From Roseomonas sp. OT10 (GTDB taxonomy: Bacteria; Pseudomonadota; Alphaproteobacteria; Acetobacterales; Acetobacteraceae), in contig NZ_CP087719.1 in NCBI RefSeq assembly GCF_020991085.1, positions 3,492,001 to 3,556,000 of the forward strand: DNA of 64,000 nt, given 5' to 3'. Of the stretch, positions 51,478-59,599 are shown in pieces. The position numbers and the translations under genes are program-made. Position 1 is the stretch's first letter. Every line of letters begins with the position of its first letter. The notes beneath the pieces are model-generated. The model searched no databases and had not been told where the DNA came from. It worked only from the letters and a program-made list of their open reading frames with translations.

Positions 51478-52263
51478 CTAGAGCCCCCGGAAGACGGGCC
51501 TGCGCCGCTCGGCGAAGGCCGCCACCGCCTCCTGGAAATCCGCCGTGCCGGGGAAGGCATCGGCCGCGGCGCGGTCGGCGGCGCCGATCGGCAGGGGACC
51601 GCGCAGCGCGCGCAGCGCCGCCTTGTGGAAGCGGTTGGCCAGCGGCGCGCCCTCGGCGATTCGCCTGGCCAGCGCCTCCGCCTCCGCCGGGACCTCCGCG
51701 TCCTCTCCCGCCAGGCGGTTCAGCAGCCGTCGCTCCAGCGCCTCGGCCCCGTCATAGACCCGGCCTTCCAGCAGCATTTCGCTCGCCACCGCATGCCCGG
51801 CGATGCGCAGCAACGCGTCGAGACCGGCATGCGGGTAGTAGAGGTTCAGCATCCGTGCCGGGATGCCCAGCCGCGTCCCCGGCCCGCCGACGCGGAAATC
51901 GGCCATCAGCGCGATGCCGCAGCCGCCGCCCATGGCCCAGCCGCGCACCGCCGCCACCACCGGATGCACGCAGCGCTCGATGGACAGGAAGGCGTTCTCC
52001 AGCGCCTCCGCATAGGCGGCCTCGCGCTCCGGCGTGCCGCGCTCGTGGCGGAAGGCCGCGATGTCGGCGCCGGCGGAGAAGGAGGCCTCGCCCGCACCGC
52101 GCAGGATCACGCAGCGCAAGGCGGTGTCGGCGGAGAGCCCGTCCATGGCCTCGGCCAGCGCCACCCACATCGGCAGGGTCAGGGCGTTGCGCTTCTCCGG
52201 CCGGTCGATCAGCACCGTCGCGATGCCGTCGCGCTGCGAGACGACGAGTTCCGGATGCGGCAT
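51478..52263 (-). CDS. Enoyl-CoA hydratase/isomerase family protein
   Basis: A 261-residue crotonase-fold protein. The oxyanion-hole motifs are present: VLIDRPEKRNALTLPMW early, then EASFSAGADIAAFRHERG, and AVRGWAMGGGCGIALMADFR with the GGG turn. A Glu at the usual catalytic place is not obvious in PARMLNLYYPHAGLDALLR, so hydratase activity is not certain; isomerase or hydrolase roles are possible. ATG 52263 has AGGGAGGG upstream; longer open frames upstream are not protein-like. Confidence 0.9.
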   Translation of the reverse strand: MPHPELVVSQRDGIATVLIDRPEKRNALTLPMWVALAEAMDGLSADTALRCVILRGAGEASFSAGADIAAFRHERGTPEREAAYAEALENAFLSIERCVHPVVAAVRGWAMGGGCGIALMADFRVGGPGTRLGIPARMLNLYYPHAGLDALLRIAGHAVASEMLLEGRVYDGAEALERRLLNRLAGEDAEVPAEAEALARRIAEGAPLANRFHKAALRALRGPLPIGAADRAAADAFPGTADFQEAVAAFAERRRPVFRGL

Positions 52264-52470
52264 GGTCCCTCCCTGGATGTCCCTGCCGTGTAGAGCAGAT
52301 GGCAACGCGGCGGCCACGTCCGAAAACGCGAATCCCGTGGCGCCCGCGCCCGCCGTGCCCGCCCTGTCGCTTCCGTGTCCGGCATCGGCCCGGCGCCGGG
52401 CGGCCGGGATCCAACCGGAACCGGATGGGGACGTTAACGGCCCGACCTCATTGCCAGGGAAGGCCAGCCC

Positions 52471-52974
52471 ATGCCGGAGACGCGCACCGACCGCGACGCC
52501 CAGAACAAGGTCTGGGAGCTGATCAAGGACATCAGCATCACGACCATGGTCACGCTCGACGCCGAGGGGCGGATGCGCGGCCGGCCCATGCAGGCGCAGC
52601 AGAAGAGCTTCGACACGACCCTCTGGTTCTTCACCACGCGCGGCACGGCGGTGACGCAGGAGATCGAGGCGGACAGCCGCGTGCTGCTCGCCTATGCCGC
52701 CCCGTCGAGCCAGAACTACGTCAGCCTCTTCGGCCGCGCCAAGGTGTTCCAGGATGTGGCGAAGCAGAAGGAGCTGTGGAGCGAGAGCCTGCGCGTCTGG
52801 TTCCCCGGCGGGGCCGAGGACCCGGCCATCGCGCTGATCGCCGTAGAGGTCGAGGGCGCGGAGTACTGGGACGCCCCGTCCTCCACGCTGCTGCACGCCT
52901 ATGGCTACGTGAAGGCGGTGACCACCGGCGAGCCGCCGAAGGGTGGGGAGAACGCGAAGGTCGCCTTCACCTAG
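52471..52974 (+). CDS. Pyridoxamine 5'-phosphate oxidase-like FMN-binding protein
   Basis: A 167-residue cytosolic split-barrel protein of the general-stress-protein 26 type. VWELIKDISITTMVTLDAEG, MRGRPMQAQQKSFDTTLWFF and VSLFGRAKVFQDVAKQKELW are the usual family segments for flavin binding, and WFPGGAEDPAIALIAVEVE follows. ATG 52471 has AGGGAAGG upstream. A role in oxidative or general stress is inferred from the family. Divergent from the crotonase gene. Confidence 0.9.
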   Translation: MPETRTDRDAQNKVWELIKDISITTMVTLDAEGRMRGRPMQAQQKSFDTTLWFFTTRGTAVTQEIEADSRVLLAYAAPSSQNYVSLFGRAKVFQDVAKQKELWSESLRVWFPGGAEDPAIALIAVEVEGAEYWDAPSSTLLHAYGYVKAVTTGEPPKGGENAKVAFT

Positions 52975-53117
52975 GCCGGATCGCGACGACCCGCTCCGCC
53001 CGGAGCGATCCCCGCCTCCCAGGCCGGATGGCGCAGCGCCCGGGGGACAGGCCCGTGCATCAAGCATGGCGGAAGGGGCGGTGCCCCGCCGGAACGTCGG
53101 CCCTGGTCAGCGCGCGT

Positions 53118-54371
53118 TCAGGCTGGCCGGAAGCTCTCCACCGGGATCGGCGGCTCCCGGCCGGAGAGCTGGTCGGCGACGACCCTCGCCGAGCCCATCG
53201 CCAGGGTGAAGCCGAGGGCACCCTGGCCGAGATCGAGGAACAGGTTCGGCCAGCGCGGCACCGGCCCCAGCAGCGGCATCCCCGTGGGCGTGGCGGGGCG
53301 CAGGCCGGTCCAGGGGTTCAGCTCACGGAAGTCGCTGGCCTCCGGGAAGGCTGCCCTGGCCTGGCGGATCAGGAGCGACAGCCGCGCCGGGTCGAAGCCC
53401 GGATCGTACCCCGTGAGGTCGGCCATCCCCGCGACCCGCAGGCGGTCGCCGAGGCGTGCATAGACGATCTTGTTGGCATAGTCGGTGACGGAGACACGCG
53501 GCGCCGCGGCCGCGTCGCGTACGGGCAGCGACAGGCTGTAGCCCTTCAACGGATAGACCGGCAGGTCCACGCCCAGCGGCGACGCCAGGGACCTGGCCCC
53601 CGCGCCGGCGGCCAGCACCACCGCATCCGCCTCCACCACGCCGCGATCCGTCGCGACGCCCAGGATGCGGCCCTCGGCGGCGACCAGCTCGCGCGCGGTC
53701 ACGCCAAGCAGGAACTCCACCGCCATGTTGTCCCGCCGCAGCAGGGATTCCAGCGCCAGGCAGAAGCGCCGGCAGTCGCCAGCATCCTCGCTGTGCGTCA
53801 TGATCCCGCCGACCAGCCGGTGCCGGAGGTGGCGCAGCGCCGGCTCCACCGCGAGGCAGCCCTCCGCATCCAGCGCCTCCTTCTCGCAGCCGAGCGAGCG
53901 CTGGTAGTCCAACAGGCGCCGCGCGGCCTCGAAGGCGGCCGGATCGGAATGCACCACCAGCTTGCCGGCGCGGGCATAGTCGAAGTCCAGCTCCTCCTCC
54001 TCCACCAGCGCATGCAGAAGGTCGCGGCTGAGGAAGGAGAGGTCGAGCAGCCGGCGTGTCGTCTCCGCGGCACGCCCCGCCGTGCAGGCCGCCAGGAACT
54101 TCAGCCCCCAGCGCCACTGGTGCGGATCGAGCCGCGGCCGGAATCGCGTCGGCCCGTCCGCCCGCAGCAGCCAGGAGGGCAGGTAGGGCAGCACCCCCGG
54201 CCCGGCCAACGGCGCGACGTAGCTGTAGCTGAGCTGCCCGCCATTGGCGTAGCTCGCCTCCAGCGCCACGCCCTGCCGCCGGTCCAGCACGGTCACCGCA
54301 TGCCCGTCCCGCGCCAGCGCATGGGCGGCGCAGAGGCCGACCACCCCGGCTCCGAGCACGAGGACCCTCAC
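53118..54371 (-). CDS. dadA: D-amino acid dehydrogenase small subunit
   Basis: A 417-residue flavoprotein. The FAD dinucleotide fold is at the very N-terminus (VLVLGAGVVGLCAAHALARD). Family segments: EASYANGGQLSYSYVAPLAG, PRLDPHQWRWGLKFLAACT, GGIMTHSEDAGDCRRF, VVLAAGAGARSLASPLGV, YPLKGYSLSLPV, and PLLGPVPRWPNLFLDLGQGA with the late Gly. The start is GTG 54371. It oxidises D-amino acids, passing electrons to the respiratory chain. It is convergent with the PNPOx-like gene, the only convergent pair in the window without an element copy between. Confidence 0.93.
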   Translation of the reverse strand: MRVLVLGAGVVGLCAAHALARDGHAVTVLDRRQGVALEASYANGGQLSYSYVAPLAGPGVLPYLPSWLLRADGPTRFRPRLDPHQWRWGLKFLAACTAGRAAETTRRLLDLSFLSRDLLHALVEEEELDFDYARAGKLVVHSDPAAFEAARRLLDYQRSLGCEKEALDAEGCLAVEPALRHLRHRLVGGIMTHSEDAGDCRRFCLALESLLRRDNMAVEFLLGVTARELVAAEGRILGVATDRGVVEADAVVLAAGAGARSLASPLGVDLPVYPLKGYSLSLPVRDAAAAPRVSVTDYANKIVYARLGDRLRVAGMADLTGYDPGFDPARLSLLIRQARAAFPEASDFRELNPWTGLRPATPTGMPLLGPVPRWPNLFLDLGQGALGFTLAMGSARVVADQLSGREPPIPVESFRPA

Positions 54372-54560
54372 GCGCCAAGGCCCGGGCGGCGGCGGAGGTT
54401 CGGGCAGCGAGACTCGTCTGGCATGGGCACAGCTTCGCCGCCCTGCGGCGGGGCTGTCGACCCGGGCCGGGCCTGGGGCGGCCCCCGGGGGAAGGCCGTG
54501 GGGGTCTTGGCGGACGGGATCGCGCGGTCCCTGCTGTTTACAGGGCGCCCGCCGCCCGGT

Positions 54561-54662
54561 ATGGCCACTGCCGTGACCCGTTTCGCCCCCAAGCGCAAGA
54601 CGACGAAGATTACCCCCTGCCGGGGTGGTCTGGGTCTGCGCGCGGCGATGCCGAAGCGCTGA
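54561..54662 (+). CDS. Small basic ORF upstream of asd, possible leader peptide
   Basis: A 33-residue frame from ATG 54561 to TGA 54660-54662 within the 378-bp dadA-asd gap. Its middle has KRKTTKIT, rich in Lys, Thr and Ile, products of the aspartate pathway fed by asd. A small hairpin (ACCCC/GGGGT at 54612-54626) lies inside its end, and a strong hairpin follows nine bases after the stop. This layout recalls an amino-acid attenuator leader. No clear ribosome site precedes ATG; it could also be a chance frame or an unknown small protein. The remaining ~190 bp upstream hold GC-rich sequence, including a GGCCCCCGGGGGAAGGCC fragment, with no gene seen. Confidence 0.4.
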   Translation: MATAVTRFAPKRKTTKITPCRGGLGLRAAMPKR

Positions 54663-54670
54663 ACGAACCC

Positions 54671-54699
54671 AAGGCCCCGCCGGCGAGCGGCGGGGTCTT
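54671..54699 (+). terminator. Strong hairpin between small ORF and asd
   Basis: AAGGCCCCGCCG and CGGCGGGGTCTT form a 12-bp stem (one G-U pair) with a five-base loop. It ends 50 bases before the asd start. It may be an attenuator terminator or a leftover terminator of the small ORF. No long T-run follows (TCTTG only). Confidence 0.5.
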
Positions 54700-54749
54700 G
54701 CCAAGCCAGACCCCCGCTGCCCGCCCGGCCCACTCCGGAGCACGCGACG

Positions 54750-55823
54750 ATGAGTCTGGTCGAACCCGCCCAATCCCTCTCCCCCGAAGCCGCGGTGACG
54801 CAGAGCCTCGACGCCCCGCTGGTCGCCATCGTCGGCGCCACCGGCGCGGTCGGCGTCGAACTGCTGCGCTGCCTGGAGGAGCGGGACTTCCCCCTCTCCG
54901 GCCTGCGCCTGCTCGCCTCGCCGCGCTCCGCCGGGCAGACCTTCCGCTTCCGCGGCCAGGAACTGACCGTCGAGGCGCTGGGGCCGGACAGCTTCGAGGG
55001 CGTGGGCCTCGCCCTCTTCTCGGCCGGCAGCGGCGTGTCGAAGCAGTACGCCTCGCTCGCCGTCGCGGCCGGCGCGGTGGTGGTGGACAACTCCTCCGCC
55101 TTCCGCATGGACGCCGCCGTGCCGCTGGTGGTGCCGGAGGTGAACGGCGACGCGATCGCCCGGCACAAGGGCATCGTCGCCAACCCGAACTGCGTGGCCG
55201 CCATCGCCACCGTACCGCTCTGGCCGCTGCACCAGCGCCACCGCATCCGCAAGGTGATCGCCGCCACCTACCAGGCCGCCTCGGGCGCCGGCGCCGCGGC
55301 GATGGAGGAGCTGCGCCAGTCTACCGCCGCCTACCTGGCCGGCGAGGCCTTCGAGCCGCGCGTGCTGCGCCACCCCTATGCCTTCAACCTGTTCAGCCAC
55401 GATTCCGCGATGGACCCGGAGACCGGGACCAATGGCGAGGAGTCGAAGGTGATGGCCGAGACGAAGCGCATCCTGAACCTGCCCGACCTCGCCATGGGCA
55501 TCACCTGCGTCCGCGTCCCCGTCCTGCGCGCCCACTGCATCGCCCTGACCGTGGAGTTCGCCGAGCCGGTGACGCCGCAGGCGGTGCGCGACCTGCTCGC
55601 CGCCGCCCCGGGGGTGCGCGTGGTGGATGACGCGGCGAGCAACCACTACCCGATGCCGGTCGAGGCCTCGGGCCAGGGCGACGTGCTGGCCGGCCGCATC
55701 CGCCAGGACAGCAGCGACCCCTCGGGCCGCACCGTCTCGCTCTTCGTGGCAGGCGACCAACTGCTGAAGGGCGCAGCGCTGAACGCGGTGCAGATCGCGG
55801 AGCGGCTGGTCGGGCGGAGCTGA
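54750..55823 (+). CDS. asd: Aspartate-semialdehyde dehydrogenase
   Basis: A 357-residue NADP-dependent enzyme making aspartate semialdehyde, precursor of lysine/diaminopimelate, threonine and methionine. VAIVGATGAVGVELLRCLEE is the nucleotide fold, VVVDNSSAFRMD and VPEVNGDAI follow, Cys148 in NPNCVAAI is the catalytic thiol, and VIAATYQAASGAGAAAMEEL with RVPVLRAHCIALTVEF complete the family pattern. ATG 54750 has CCGGAG nine bases upstream. The ~20-residue N-terminal extension before the fold is longer than in many homologues. Confidence 0.96.
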   Translation: MSLVEPAQSLSPEAAVTQSLDAPLVAIVGATGAVGVELLRCLEERDFPLSGLRLLASPRSAGQTFRFRGQELTVEALGPDSFEGVGLALFSAGSGVSKQYASLAVAAGAVVVDNSSAFRMDAAVPLVVPEVNGDAIARHKGIVANPNCVAAIATVPLWPLHQRHRIRKVIAATYQAASGAGAAAMEELRQSTAAYLAGEAFEPRVLRHPYAFNLFSHDSAMDPETGTNGEESKVMAETKRILNLPDLAMGITCVRVPVLRAHCIALTVEFAEPVTPQAVRDLLAAAPGVRVVDDAASNHYPMPVEASGQGDVLAGRIRQDSSDPSGRTVSLFVAGDQLLKGAALNAVQIAERLVGRS

Positions 55824-55926
55824 GGCGCCGCTCCCCGAGCGAAGCCTCGCCTCCCCCGGACCCCGCCGCGGGCCAGCTCGCGCCGGGGGCCGCGCCGTAG
55901 AGCAGGCGAGGCTGAAGCGGGCGTCA

Positions 55927-56343
55927 TACCGACGGCGGGATGACCTGGCCCGTCGTGCTGTGGTGTTCCGGCGGCGGACCGGGAGGGGACGCCGTCCCCT
56001 CCCAGACCCTCCCCTGCCGGGGCCACAAGCGGGCCCCGGTCCCCGCTGGGAGTCTGACGCTTCCGGTGGGCGTCAGCCTCCGGGCTGAACCCTGACGGCG
56101 CGCGGACAGGCGGGACTCTGAAAAAGCTTTGAAGGCGTCGGCAATTGCTGCGGCCGTACCCGCCGAGGAGCATGGCTCCTCGGCGCCGTGACCCCGTGTC
56201 AGGCTGTCCCGCGGCAGCGCTGATCGGGTCCAGGGCCCGCAGGGTCCTGGCGGAGTGGGGGTACGGGGGCGAGGCAGAGCCTTGCCCCCGGGCCACGGGC
56301 GCAGCGCTGCACCGGCGCGGATCAAGGCATCCCGCCGTCCGTC
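55927..56343 (+). mobile_element. MITE-like element, subfamily 1, copy I
   Basis: A 417-bp element, the best-preserved ends: left TACCGACGGCGGGATG, right CATCCCGCCGTCCGTC, containing a perfect 12-bp inverted core. Both sides are flanked by TCA (55924-55926 and 56344-56346). The 23-nt hairpin is at 56162-56184 (perfect arms GCCGAGGAG/CTCCTCGGC). It lies between convergent asd and yncE-like genes but about 100 bp away from either stop. The 100 bp to its right hold a short piece of a subfamily-2 block (GGCGGAGGCTTCCCCC). No gene inside. Confidence 0.85.
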
Positions 56344-56444
56344 TCACACGGCCGCGCGTGCCGCGGCGTTCGTGGAGGGGGGGCCGGGGGCGAGGCGGAG
56401 GCTTCCCCCGGCGGGCTGTCGCAGGGCGGCGGGCGTGCCCTGGA

Positions 56445-57536
56445 TCAGATCCGGATCAGGCTGACCGTATCGCCGTTCGGATCGTCCGGCGGCGGGGCGC
56501 CGCGTTCGCCGGTCTTCGCCTTGTTCGAGACGTAGGCGGCGCCGTTGCGGTGATCCACCGCGACGGTGTTGGGGTGCGTCCCGGTGGGCAGGCTGGCGAG
56601 GATCGACAGGCCCTTGCCGTCGACCACGCTGGTCGTCCCGGCGCGGCGGTTGGTGACGAAGACAAGGCCGTTGGAGGGGGAGAAGGTCACGCCCAGGGCG
56701 CCGTCGCCGGTCGGCAGGCTGCCGACCACCGCCCCGCTGCCGGCGTCCAGCACCGTCAGCGTGCCGCTCTTCTGGTTGGTGACGAAGAGCCGGTTCTGCG
56801 CCGGGTCCAGCGCGACGTTCACCGCGCCCTCGCCGCCCGAGGCGAAGCGGCGCAGCACGCGGCGGCCGGCGACGTCGATCTCCACGACCTCGTTGCTGCC
56901 CAGCGCCGTGGCGAAGAGGCGGCCGCGCCCGGCATCCAGGGCCAGGCCGGTGATGCCGCCCTGCTCCAGCCCCGCCTCCAGCACGTGGTCGATGCGGTTC
57001 GCCGCCCCGTCGATCACCCAGATCGCACTGGGCTTGTCGCGCGCCCCGAAGGCGGTGACGTAGATGCGGTTCGCCGCCTCATCCACCACCGCCTGGCGCA
57101 GATGGGCGCCTTCGCCATGGGCGATCCGCGCCACGACGGTGCCGGCCTTCAGGTCGATGGCGGACACGCTGCCGCTGCGCGTGTTGGTGGCGTAGGCCAT
57201 CTGGGTGCGGTCATTCAGGCCCAGGCCGAAGCCCGGCTCGGCCAGCGCGATGCGCCCCTTCTCCTCCAGCGTGCGCGGGTCCAGCGCGACAAGGGCGGCG
57301 TCGTTGCCGCCGCGGGTGCCGACGCTGGCGACATAGACCGTGTCGCGGGCGGCGCTGACGGCGATCTCGTAGAGGGAGGGCGCGATCTTGCGGCTGCGCT
57401 CGACCGTGGGCGTGGCGGCGCGGGCGGGGCGGAGCGCGGGCAGCAGGACCAGGCCCGAGGCGGCGGCCAGCAACCCCCGGCGCGCGAGGCGCGGCACGGC
57501 GGACCGGACGGCGGTCGGGGGGGTGCGGAGGGTCAT
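56445..57536 (-). CDS. YncE-like seven-bladed beta-propeller, exported
   Basis: A 363-residue protein with a signal peptide (RRGLLAAASGLVLLPALRP, cleaved near ARAAT). The mature part is a chain of YVTN-type repeats: NDAALVALDPRTLEEKGRIA, GSVSAIDLKAGTVVARIAHG, NEVVEIDVAGRRVLRRFASG, GTLTVLDAGSGAVVGSLPTG and GTTSVVDGKGLSILASLPTG. ATG 57536 follows GGAG; the gene runs leftward from a Fur-box-like site. In E. coli, yncE is part of the Fur regulon, so iron control here fits. A role in iron acquisition or as a periplasmic scaffold is inference. Confidence 0.88.
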   Translation of the reverse strand: MTLRTPPTAVRSAVPRLARRGLLAAASGLVLLPALRPARAATPTVERSRKIAPSLYEIAVSAARDTVYVASVGTRGGNDAALVALDPRTLEEKGRIALAEPGFGLGLNDRTQMAYATNTRSGSVSAIDLKAGTVVARIAHGEGAHLRQAVVDEAANRIYVTAFGARDKPSAIWVIDGAANRIDHVLEAGLEQGGITGLALDAGRGRLFATALGSNEVVEIDVAGRRVLRRFASGGEGAVNVALDPAQNRLFVTNQKSGTLTVLDAGSGAVVGSLPTGDGALGVTFSPSNGLVFVTNRRAGTTSVVDGKGLSILASLPTGTHPNTVAVDHRNGAAYVSNKAKTGERGAPPPDDPNGDTVSLIRI

Positions 57537-57593
57537 GACCCTGTCTCCTCTGGCCTGGCGGATGGGGCGGCTCCCGGCGCCACCCGGATCATC

Positions 57594-57612
57594 GATAATG
57601 AAAGTCGTTATC
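57594..57612. promoter_or_regulatory. Fur box-like 19-mer
   Basis: GATAATGAAAGTCGTTATC matches the classical 19-bp Fur consensus at 16 of 19 positions and is strongly AT-rich in this GC-rich genome. It lies 58 bp upstream of the yncE-like start and 138 bp upstream of the S9 peptidase gene, in a divergent promoter region. The site probably makes at least the leftward gene iron-repressible. In many alphaproteobacteria Fur acts on manganese and Irr or RirA on iron, so the acting regulator is not certain. Confidence 0.7.
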
Positions 57613-57749
57613 AATATCCAGGGGAGGAGTCCTCACCCTTCCGCGGACGGCCCCCCCCTGGCGGGGCGGCCATCCGACCGGGGCGGGGCACGTGCGATTC
57701 CGGCGCGGCGAGACTTGACCGGGCGGGGCGACAGGTCTGCCGTGGCGGG

Positions 57750-59546
57750 ATGCGAGAACCCCGCCCCCAGGATCTGGTCGACCGCTACCTCGCCGCGCGC
57801 GCGGCCAGCGCCCCCTCCTATGCCGCCGACGGCCGGCTCTACGTCCTCAACGACGCGGACGGCTCGGCGCAGGTCTGGGAGCTGCCGGCCGATGGCGGCC
57901 CGGCCCGGCCGCGCAGCGCGCATCGCGACGCGGTGGCCTTCGTCGCCGGCAGCCCGGCGGATGGCGGCGCCGTCTTCGGCCGCGACCAGGCGGGCGACGA
58001 GCGGGTGCAGCTCCATGCCCTGCCGCCGGAAGGCGAGGCGCGGGCGCTGACCGCGGCGCCGGGGGTGATCCATGGCTGGGGCGCCTTCTCGCCGGACGGG
58101 CGGCAGGTCGCCTGCACCGCCAACAGCCGCGACCCGGCGCATACCGATCCCTGCGTGATCGACCTCGCCACCGGCACGCTGCGCCGGCTGCACGAGGTCG
58201 AGGGGCCGCACGAGCTGCCCGGCTGGACGCCGGACGGGCGCGCGGTGGTGCTCTCCACCGCACCGCGCACCTTCGAGGGCGACCTGGTGCGGGTGCCGCT
58301 GGATGGCGGCGCGGCGACGCCCCTCACCCCGCATGACGGCGATGCCCGGCACATGGAGCCGCGCTGGCGGCAGGACGGGACGGGCTTCTGGCTGCTGACC
58401 GATCGCGGCCGCGACTTCCTCGGCCTGGCCTTCCAGGAGCCCGGCGGGGAGCCGCGCTTCCTCTTCGCCCCGGAGGCGGATGTGGAGCGGCTGGAGGTCT
58501 CGCCCGACCAGCGCCGGCTCGCGGTGGCGGTGAACGAGGGGGGCTATTCCCGCCTGCGCCTGCTGGACGCGGCGACGGGCGCGGTGCTGGAGGAGCCGTC
58601 GCATCCGCGCGGCGTCATCACCAAGCTGAGCTGGCATCCGGACGGCGGGGCGCTGGCCTTCGACCTCGCCCGGCCGATCCGTCCCGGCACGATCTGGCGC
58701 CACCGGCCCGGTGCCGCGGCGGCCGAGGAGATCTTCGCCGCGAGCGCGGCGCCCGAGGCGGTGCGCGACTGGTCGACGGTGGAGTTTCCGACCTTCGATG
58801 GCCGCCGCATTCCCGCCTTCCTGGCGCTGCCGGAGGGCGACCCGCCCGAGGGCGGCTGGCCGGTGCTCCTCTGGGTGCATGGCGGCCCGGCGATGCAGGC
58901 ACTGCCGAACTGGCGGCCGGACCTCCAGGCCGCGCTGGCACTGGGCCTCGCCGTGATGGTGCCCAACGTCCGCGGCTCGACCGGCTATGGCCGCGCCTAT
59001 GCGGCGCTGGACGACCGGGAAAAGCGGATGGACAGCGTGCGCGACCTCGCCGCCGCGCATGCCTGGCTGGGGACGCAGCCAGGGCTGGACGGGTCGCGCA
59101 TCGCCATCATGGGGCAGAGCTACGGCGGCTGGATGGTGCTCGCCGCCGTGACGGAATACCCGGAGCTGTGGGCCTGCGGCATCGACTACTACGGCATCGC
59201 GCGGTGGAAGACCTTCTTCGAGCGCACCGGACCCTGGCGCGTCGGCCATCGCGCGGCGGAGTACGGCGACCCGGTCGCGGATGCGGCGCTGCTGGAATCC
59301 CTCTCGCCGCTGCACAAGGCGGACCGCATCCGCTGCCCGATGTTCGTCGCGCAAGGGCTGACCGACCCGCGCGTGCCGCCCTGGGAGAGCGAGCAGATCG
59401 TCGAGGCCCTGCGCCGCCATGGCATCCCGGTGGAGTACGTGACCATCCCCGACGAGGGTCACGGCTTCCTGAAGCGGCAGAACCGCCGCACCGTCTACGC
59501 TGGCGTCCTCGGCTTCCTGGCACGCCACATGCTGGACCGGGGGTGA
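57750..59546 (+). CDS. S9 family peptidase (prolyl oligopeptidase/acylaminoacyl-peptidase-like)
   Basis: A 598-residue enzyme. The N-terminal half is a WD40/TolB-like beta-propeller (SPDGRQVACTANSRDPAHTD, LPGWTPDGRAVVLSTAP); the C-terminal half is an alpha/beta hydrolase with the triad Ser457 (IMGQSYGGWMVL), Asp539 (GLTDPRVPP) and His571 (PDEGHGFLKR) and the WVHGGP oxyanion segment. No signal peptide is seen, so it should be cytoplasmic. ATG 57750 has only a weak ribosome site. The peptide-type receptor gene follows 53 bases later, suggesting uptake and degradation of peptides. Confidence 0.92.
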   Translation: MREPRPQDLVDRYLAARAASAPSYAADGRLYVLNDADGSAQVWELPADGGPARPRSAHRDAVAFVAGSPADGGAVFGRDQAGDERVQLHALPPEGEARALTAAPGVIHGWGAFSPDGRQVACTANSRDPAHTDPCVIDLATGTLRRLHEVEGPHELPGWTPDGRAVVLSTAPRTFEGDLVRVPLDGGAATPLTPHDGDARHMEPRWRQDGTGFWLLTDRGRDFLGLAFQEPGGEPRFLFAPEADVERLEVSPDQRRLAVAVNEGGYSRLRLLDAATGAVLEEPSHPRGVITKLSWHPDGGALAFDLARPIRPGTIWRHRPGAAAAEEIFAASAAPEAVRDWSTVEFPTFDGRRIPAFLALPEGDPPEGGWPVLLWVHGGPAMQALPNWRPDLQAALALGLAVMVPNVRGSTGYGRAYAALDDREKRMDSVRDLAAAHAWLGTQPGLDGSRIAIMGQSYGGWMVLAAVTEYPELWACGIDYYGIARWKTFFERTGPWRVGHRAAEYGDPVADAALLESLSPLHKADRIRCPMFVAQGLTDPRVPPWESEQIVEALRRHGIPVEYVTIPDEGHGFLKRQNRRTVYAGVLGFLARHMLDRG

Positions 59547-59599
59547 CCGCGCCGGCGACGGGTCGGGAACCGCACCACCACCGCATCGGGAGAAACGGG

